Source: Parachlamydiales bacterium
GTDB taxonomy: Bacteria > Chlamydiota > Chlamydiia > Chlamydiales > Rhabdochlamydiaceae
Assembly (NCBI GenBank): GCA_020050965.1
Contig: JAGVJV010000041.1
Span: forward strand, 1-8,542
Length of the DNA stretch: 8,542 nt
Reading direction: 5' to 3'
Shown here in pieces: positions 5,226-8,542 of the stretch (positions within the stretch are counted from its first letter, which is position 1; each line of letters opens with the position of its first letter). The notes under the pieces were generated by a model that was given only the letters and a program-made list of their open reading frames with translations, did no database searches and was not told the origin of the DNA. Made by a program: the position numbers and the translations under genes.

Positions 5226-5978
5226 CTATATATTTCTAATCTTTTCTTTCTTTGGCGATAATTGAATAATGCGAAATAAATGAAGTAATTTTAAGACTAA
5301 ATAAGTGGGATCGATCTCAAAAAACCGGACTCCAAAATTGGGGTTTTTCTGATTGGCATGGTGGTTATTGTGATAAGACTCTCCAATCATCAGCAAATCC
5401 AAGGGGAGGAAGTTCTTAGAGGTGTCTTTTGTATTGAAATTGCGGTAGCCCCATTTATGAGCGAACCAGTTGATAATTGCGCCATGCAGAGGTCCAATGA
5501 TGATCTGGATGGGGAAAAGGGCATACATCCAGAGAGGAGGATTAGCCCAAAGATAAACAAGGAGATAGACAAACGCTACACTCAAACGGGTGATCCAGGA
5601 TGAGGCAAAACGATCAAAAGCATCCCAGGTGGGGAGATTGCGTGAATAGTTAGGATCGATCTCGATCTTTTTGCTGAAGATGTTGTGATAGGTGACTGCA
5701 GTGCGCCACATCATCGAAAAAATTGTCCGATCATAGGAAGGCGAATGGGGATCTTCAGCCGTATCTGTATGTGCATGGTGCATCCGATGGAGGATTCCAT
5801 AAGCAGGGGGGGAAAGATAAGCGGGTCCCTGAAAAACCCAAGTTAAAAAAAAGAACACCTTTTCGGTCTTCGGCCCCATCGTGTACATTTTGTGGGCAGC
5901 ATATCGATGCAAAAATCCTGATTGCATTAAGAGGGAGAGGTACCAGCTAAGAACAAAGAATATGATGACTATTTGCAT
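5226..5978 (-). CDS. Acyl-CoA/fatty acid desaturase, membrane di-iron
   Basis: An integral membrane di-iron enzyme that introduces a cis double bond into fatty acyl chains, adjusting membrane fluidity. Its 250 residues carry the three histidine boxes of the family: HRYAAH (H24, H29), HRMHHAHTDTAEDPHS (H64, H67, H68) and GESYHNNHH (H203, H206, H207). The additional HGAIINWFAHKWGYRN (H165, H174) is also conserved in stearoyl-CoA-type desaturases. Hydrophobic segments at 1-20, 41-58, 130-146 and 148-170 fit the usual four-helix layout. It is shorter than the eukaryotic enzymes because there is no cytochrome b5 domain, so an external electron donor is needed. AGG lies eight bases before the ATG. 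It is followed after 24 bases by the VTT-domain gene, suggesting a membrane-lipid unit. Confidence 0.94.
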   Translation of the reverse strand: MQIVIIFFVLSWYLSLLMQSGFLHRYAAHKMYTMGPKTEKVFFFLTWVFQGPAYLSPPAYGILHRMHHAHTDTAEDPHSPSYDRTIFSMMWRTAVTYHNIFSKKIEIDPNYSRNLPTWDAFDRFASSWITRLSVAFVYLLVYLWANPPLWMYALFPIQIIIGPLHGAIINWFAHKWGYRNFNTKDTSKNFLPLDLLMIGESYHNNHHANQKNPNFGVRFFEIDPTYLVLKLLHLFRIIQLSPKKEKIRNI

Positions 5979-6001
5979 CGGGGGACCTCATAGGGATTAA
6001 A

Positions 6002-6038
6002 TTTGAACCTTTTCAGAACAATAATGAAAAGGTTCAAA
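6002..6038 (-). terminator. Hairpin with 13-bp perfect stem downstream of the small secreted-protein gene
   Basis: TTTGAACCTTTTC (6002-6014) and GAAAAGGTTCAAA (6026-6038) form a perfect 13-bp stem around an 11-base loop. On the minus strand it lies 13 bases beyond the stop of the secreted-protein gene and is followed by TTTAAT, a weak U-tract. A rho-independent terminator, possibly leaky into the desaturase, is the likeliest role. The stem is AT-rich, so efficiency may be modest. Confidence 0.6.
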
Positions 6039-6051
6039 ATCGGAAACAAAA

Positions 6052-6447
6052 TTAAGATGCTAAGTCTGCATCTTCATTGATTTCTGCATGTTCTGCAACA
6101 TGCTCATGTAGCTCTTCGCATTCATGATCGGCGATAACTGGCTGAGCAACTATTTCTGGCTCAGCAACCACTTCTGGCTCCGCCACAACTACTGTTTCAA
6201 TTTTTTCTTCCACAATGGCAGGAGCAGCTGGAGTTTCAATTTTGGCTGGAGGAGTGATCACTACAACCTCTTGTGCGGGCTCTGGATTCTGAACAGGCGC
6301 TTGCTCGACTTTTTGTGCAGGTTCTACATATATAGGTGTGTCATAGTGCTTTTTTTTGCTTTTTTTGCTTTTCGCGTGTCCTTCTGCGCAGAAGCCGCAC
6401 ACAAGGATCATAAATGCTGATAGAATTGCTTTTGAATTGAAATTCAT
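6052..6447 (-). CDS. Small secreted Ala/Pro/Glu/Val-rich protein with His/Glu-rich tail
   Basis: Not recognised. The start chosen is ATG 6447, nine bases after AAAGGGAG; an in-frame ATG at 6468 overlaps that ribosome site and is less likely. The 131-residue product begins MNFNSKAILSAFMILVCGFC, a Sec signal peptide, with probable cleavage after GHA. A lysine cluster (KSKKSKKKH) comes next, then a low-complexity region of P, A, E and V with short repeats of the form VVAEPE. The end is rich in His and Glu (HECEELHEHVAEHAE), which could bind metal. No globular domain is evident. It is probably periplasmic, surface-associated or exported. The repeat region suggests a flexible linker or spacer and likely length variation between strains. 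It is transcribed away from the DUF2490-like gene and towards the desaturase, with a hairpin between. Confidence 0.72.
   Translation of the reverse strand: MNFNSKAILSAFMILVCGFCAEGHAKSKKSKKKHYDTPIYVEPAQKVEQAPVQNPEPAQEVVVITPPAKIETPAAPAIVEEKIETVVVAEPEVVAEPEIVAQPVIADHECEELHEHVAEHAEINEDADLAS
6142..6195. repeat. Three 18-bp tandem units inside the small secreted-protein gene
   Basis: Plus-strand units are CTGAGCAACTATTTCTGG (6142-6159), CTCAGCAACCACTTCTGG (6160-6177) and a diverged third copy (6178-6195). In the minus-strand gene they encode consecutive hexapeptides of the type (V/A)AEPE(V/I). In-frame 18-bp units allow copy-number change without frameshift. Confidence 0.75.
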
Positions 6448-6475
6448 AAAAATCTTCTCCCTTTTCATTGTGAAA

Positions 6476-6505
6476 GTTATCTCGATACTATCCCCTTTGC
6501 GACAA
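6476..6505 (-). promoter_or_regulatory. Weak promoter candidate for the small secreted-protein gene
   Basis: On the minus strand TTGTCG (6505-6500) and GATAAC (6481-6476) are separated by 18 bp and lie about 30-55 bases before the ATG at 6447. Each hexamer matches the sigma-70 consensus at four positions, so this is only a candidate. Confidence 0.28.
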
Positions 6506-6561
6506 TCGATTTTTGGCAGCTTTCAATCCCGCATATTAGCCAACTTTTGAGTGAACTTGGG

Positions 6562-6567
6562 TATAAT
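6562..6567 (+). promoter_or_regulatory. TATAAT -10 box upstream of the DUF2490-like gene
   Basis: A perfect TATAAT lies in the divergent gap before the DUF2490-like gene. No convincing -35 occurs 15-18 bp upstream (the bases there read AGCCAAC), so an activator or an unusual promoter would be needed. Transcription would begin near 6574, giving a leader of about 59 bases before the GTG at 6633. That leader contains GGGAAGAGG at 6582-6590, too far upstream to serve the GTG. Confidence 0.45.
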
Positions 6568-6632
6568 ACTCACTATGGTAAGGGAAGAGGTCTATCTTTA
6601 CAAGAATATATTATTTTGACTACTCTCAACGA

Positions 6633-7274
6633 GTGATTAAAAGAATTCTGCTTATATTATCCTGCTTCAGCTCCGTTTATGCCTCTAACTGGGACATAGA
6701 GTATTGGCTTCAGTTCTCTAAAGACCAAATCAAACGCCCCTGTTTTAAGCTCTATACAACTGGGGTCATTCGGATCGATAGGGATGTGACAAGATTTTAT
6801 TACTATCGCATCTCAGAGGACTTTTCCTATAAAGCACTTTGCTGGCTCGATTTGGAGGCGCATTATAGTTTTATCTATAGCAAACCGAGAGGGGCCCCCA
6901 ATTTTACAACCAGAAATCGGCTTGAGCTAGAAATCAATCCGACCCTCTATTTCGATAACGGGATTGAATGGCGCTGGCGGAATCGGCTTGAAATAGTTAA
7001 AAGACAACATTTTTCCGACCTTCAATACATTCTAAGAGAAAGACTCCTCATCAGAATCCCGTTTTGCGGCTCAAAAGTCTTTGCCTATAAGTTCTACGAT
7101 GAGGTTTTCTACGATTTTGATCAGAAAAAAATCATTGAAAACCGATTTGTACCTATCGAGGTATCTTTAGGCCTTTGTCTAATCGATCTCGATCTCTTCT
7201 TTATGCTGCGCAATTTCTTTAGTTTTGGGCAGTGGTATAAAAGCTTTGTCTTTGGAACTATCGTTCGTTTTTAA
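6633..7274 (+). CDS. DUF2490-like outer-membrane beta-barrel protein
   Basis: 213 residues with a Sec signal peptide (IKRILLILSCFSSVYA, cleavage probably before SNWD). The mature part is made of alternating amphipathic strands rich in Y, F, W and R and ends in IVRF, an aromatic C-terminus typical of outer-membrane barrels. The DUF2490 pattern is visible: NWDIEYWLQFSKDQ early, then TRNRLELEINPTLYF, RWRNRLEIVKRQ, YILRERLLIRIP, KFYDEVFYDF and a final strand pair. The function of DUF2490 proteins is unknown; location in the outer membrane is inferred from composition. The start is GTG 6633, the only reasonable one in a frame open since 6582. It has no Shine-Dalgarno sequence, although it leaves a complete signal peptide. 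It sits head-to-head with the small secreted-protein gene. Confidence 0.78.
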   Translation: MIKRILLILSCFSSVYASNWDIEYWLQFSKDQIKRPCFKLYTTGVIRIDRDVTRFYYYRISEDFSYKALCWLDLEAHYSFIYSKPRGAPNFTTRNRLELEINPTLYFDNGIEWRWRNRLEIVKRQHFSDLQYILRERLLIRIPFCGSKVFAYKFYDEVFYDFDQKKIIENRFVPIEVSLGLCLIDLDLFFMLRNFFSFGQWYKSFVFGTIVRF

Positions 7275-7303
7275 TTGATTAATTATATTATTTAATATAT
7301 AAT
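7275..7303 (+). promoter_or_regulatory. Promoter positioned for a leaderless transcript
   Basis: TTGATT (7275-7280), a 17-bp AT-rich spacer and a perfect TATAAT (7298-7303) form a good sigma-70 promoter. With standard spacing, +1 falls at 7310, which is the A of the ATG of the following membrane-protein gene. That gene has no Shine-Dalgarno sequence (preceding bases AATATATGA), so leaderless translation is inferred. The promoter begins directly after the stop codon of the DUF2490-like gene. Confidence 0.6.
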
Positions 7304-7309
7304 ATATGA

Positions 7310-8311
7310 ATGACGGTTGGGGATTTAATTAAATCTGGAATGAAGGAATATCAGGGGAGTATTGCCGCCTTCACGGTGGCTGCACCTCTGGTCATGGAAG
7401 GGGCTCTTTTAGTAAAGAATATTTTTAATAATCCCCGCTTTCCCATTGAAAAAGCTGTCGAATTAAAAAACCGTCTTATCCAAGCCTTTACACCCCAAAA
7501 AGAAGAGACCCTCAACCAGTCGATTCTTCGAATTTCAAAAAATATCTTTCTACTTATTGCCTTTTTGGCCCTATCTGCTGCTACACTATATCTCAGGGTC
7601 CAATTCCTCCCTGTAGCTGCGGCAATCCCCATTTCCTTGACAACGATGTTCTATCTAGGAAAAGCAATCGTTCAAGCGCCCGATTTCTTTAAAAAATTTA
7701 CTATACAGCCAGGTGAAACCCTTCAGGAAGCCCGCAAAAGGATCGCCAAGCTAGTGATCAAAACCACGGTAATAGCGGCTCTGGCAATAGGAGCGATGGC
7801 CTTAGGCGCCTACGTCGTCTATCCGATTATAACCGTTGGATTTAATTGGAAAGTCACTTTGCCCTTCCAAACTAAACCGGTCGTGTTTGCTGAGTATGCC
7901 TTCGTCGGTCTAGTCCACTTAGGACTGGCGATTTACAACTACTGCAAAGGGGACAAGAACAATAGCCTCTTCCACCTCTTTGCAGCTACCCTCTCCATCA
8001 TCTTCCCGCTTTACTATTGGAACCATGACATGAGAATTCACCACTCTTTCCTCGGGCTTATTTTGATGGCCCTTCCATTACGCACGATGAAATTTATCGG
8101 CTCAGCAATCACCTTCGATTCTGCATTGTATATGCTCAAACCAGCTCGAAGCCATTTTGACTTCATGAATATTTTGTGGGGCAATTTCCCCCTCTATGCT
8201 GGAACAGAAAGTGGAGCAATGCTTGCAGAGGGGATCAATGATGCTTGGAAAAAAAGTTACGAAGAAGGCGCTGGTGTTAAAACCTTAACCTTGCCTGAAA
8301 CCAAATCGTAA
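7310..8311 (+). CDS. Multi-pass membrane protein of unknown family, with internal duplication
   Basis: Not recognised. 333 residues with hydrophobic segments at roughly 79-117 (two helices), 148-176, 191-211, 220-237 and 246-258, so about six membrane spans and no signal peptide. Two regions look duplicated: residues 60-101 (FTPQKEETLNQSILRISKN and the following helix) and 130-172 (FTIQPGETLQEARKRIAKL and helix), sharing FTxQxxETL, RIxK, an alanine- and leucine-rich span and a final proline. The N-terminal 75 residues and the last 75 (from about 259, including FDSALYMLKPARSHFDF) are mostly soluble. The ATG at 7310 is the start; no ribosome site precedes it, and the promoter places +1 at this base. 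In an intracellular lineage such a protein could be an inclusion or host-membrane protein, but nothing here proves that. Its 3' end overlaps the opposing carbonic anhydrase gene by 55 bp. Confidence 0.8.
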   Translation: MTVGDLIKSGMKEYQGSIAAFTVAAPLVMEGALLVKNIFNNPRFPIEKAVELKNRLIQAFTPQKEETLNQSILRISKNIFLLIAFLALSAATLYLRVQFLPVAAAIPISLTTMFYLGKAIVQAPDFFKKFTIQPGETLQEARKRIAKLVIKTTVIAALAIGAMALGAYVVYPIITVGFNWKVTLPFQTKPVVFAEYAFVGLVHLGLAIYNYCKGDKNNSLFHLFAATLSIIFPLYYWNHDMRIHHSFLGLILMALPLRTMKFIGSAITFDSALYMLKPARSHFDFMNILWGNFPLYAGTESGAMLAEGINDAWKKSYEEGAGVKTLTLPETKS

Positions 8312-8542
8312 TATCCGCCCACAATGGCAAATTTTTTCTTCTTGATCAGATCGGCCAAAACGGGGTTAGCTTCTAGCTGCTTAACCACATTCTCCACATT
8401 TTCTTGGATTGCATTTTCTAAAGTCGATCCTTGTTCTGTCTTTGCTTGTGTAATCGCCGGCTGAATGAGTGCTGCGATCGGCTCAATATCTTTTGTTATT
8501 CCTTGCAAAACTGCATCGACGGCACCACATTTTTCATGGCCA
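8257..8542 (-). CDS. Beta-class carbonic anhydrase, C-terminal part (5' end outside the window)
   Basis: Zinc enzyme that interconverts CO2 and bicarbonate. The frame is open to the window edge, giving the last 94 residues. GHEKCGAVDAV at the edge carries the His and Cys (HxxC) that are two of the zinc ligands in beta-carbonic anhydrases. It continues with LQGITKDIEPIAALIQPAI, a helix TLENAIQENVENVVKQLEANPVLADLIKKKKFAIVGGYYDLVSGKVKVL, the standard C-terminal helix and strand of the family ('P.l...v..g.l.vvga.YdlatGkV..l'). The first Cys and the Asp-Arg dyad would be upstream, outside view. A TTG at 8508 is an internal leucine, not a start. The last six residues (TPAPSS) extend slightly past the usual end and produce the tail-to-tail overlap with the membrane-protein gene. 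Confidence 0.92.
   Translation of the reverse strand, partial: GHEKCGAVDAVLQGITKDIEPIAALIQPAITQAKTEQGSTLENAIQENVENVVKQLEANPVLADLIKKKKFAIVGGYYDLVSGKVKVLTPAPSS

Noticed and set aside
5358..5603. Plus-strand 81-codon frame opposite the desaturase
   Set aside because: Antisense to the histidine-box region of the desaturase; no start signal.
6124..6420. Plus-strand 98-codon frame rich in W, F, N and S opposite the small secreted-protein gene
   Set aside because: It is the antisense of the low-complexity repeat region. The minus frame has a signal peptide and ribosome site; this one has neither.

Overview
The window reads as a dense chromosomal segment of a Gram-negative bacterium. Two points support this: an outer-membrane-barrel type protein (DUF2490-like) and Sec-type signal peptides. 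The gene mix (divergent SLC1-type transporter, acyl-CoA desaturase, VTT/DedA-type membrane protein, beta-carbonic anhydrase, an unrecognised multi-pass membrane protein, small toxin-antitoxin modules) and the moderate to low GC suggest a host-associated lineage such as an environmental chlamydia. That placement is inference with low confidence, because no rRNA or lineage-specific marker is present.

Layout. 1-780 (+): 3' part of rlmN, with all catalytic cysteines visible. 777-1421 (-): an AT-richer stretch that looks gene-free at first sight but holds two broken, overlapping small genes. The first is a RelE/BECR-like toxin candidate with two in-frame TAA codons. The second is a DUF2283-like partner with a single-base frameshift in a T8 run. 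They share an ATGA junction, so this looks like a decayed toxin-antitoxin-type pair. 1449-2090 (-): endonuclease V (nfi). 2093-2260: a ~168-bp nested imperfect palindrome with TA-flanked, MITE-like termini, filling exactly the gap between nfi and the next gene. 2261-2641 (-): GxxExxY-family PD-(D/E)XK-like protein. 2719-3882 (+): a membrane transporter resembling the SLC1 dicarboxylate/amino acid:cation symporters but lacking their canonical ion and substrate residues. 3903-4546 (-): an intact higBA module with a TTGACA promoter overlapping a 27-bp palindromic operator. 4608-5978 (-): a likely two-gene unit, acyl-CoA desaturase then a YqaA/VTT-type membrane protein. 6052-6447 (-): a small secreted A/P/E/V-rich protein with an 18-bp tandem repeat and a His/Glu-rich tail, followed by a hairpin. 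6633-7274 (+): DUF2490-like outer-membrane protein. 7310-8311 (+): an unrecognised multi-pass membrane protein with an internal duplication, apparently expressed from a promoter that would place +1 on its ATG. 8257-8542 (-): C-terminal part of a beta-carbonic anhydrase, converging on and overlapping the previous gene by 55 bp.

The intact genes serve translation fidelity (RlmN), DNA repair (Nfi), membrane lipid composition and envelope (desaturase, VTT protein, DUF2490 protein, small secreted protein), transport and CO2/bicarbonate interconversion. The accessory character is concentrated in 777-2641 and 3903-4600. The most noteworthy items are the hidden decayed toxin-antitoxin-like pair, the palindromic element that stays open in the nfi frame, the motif-deficient SLC1-like transporter and the candidate leaderless gene.
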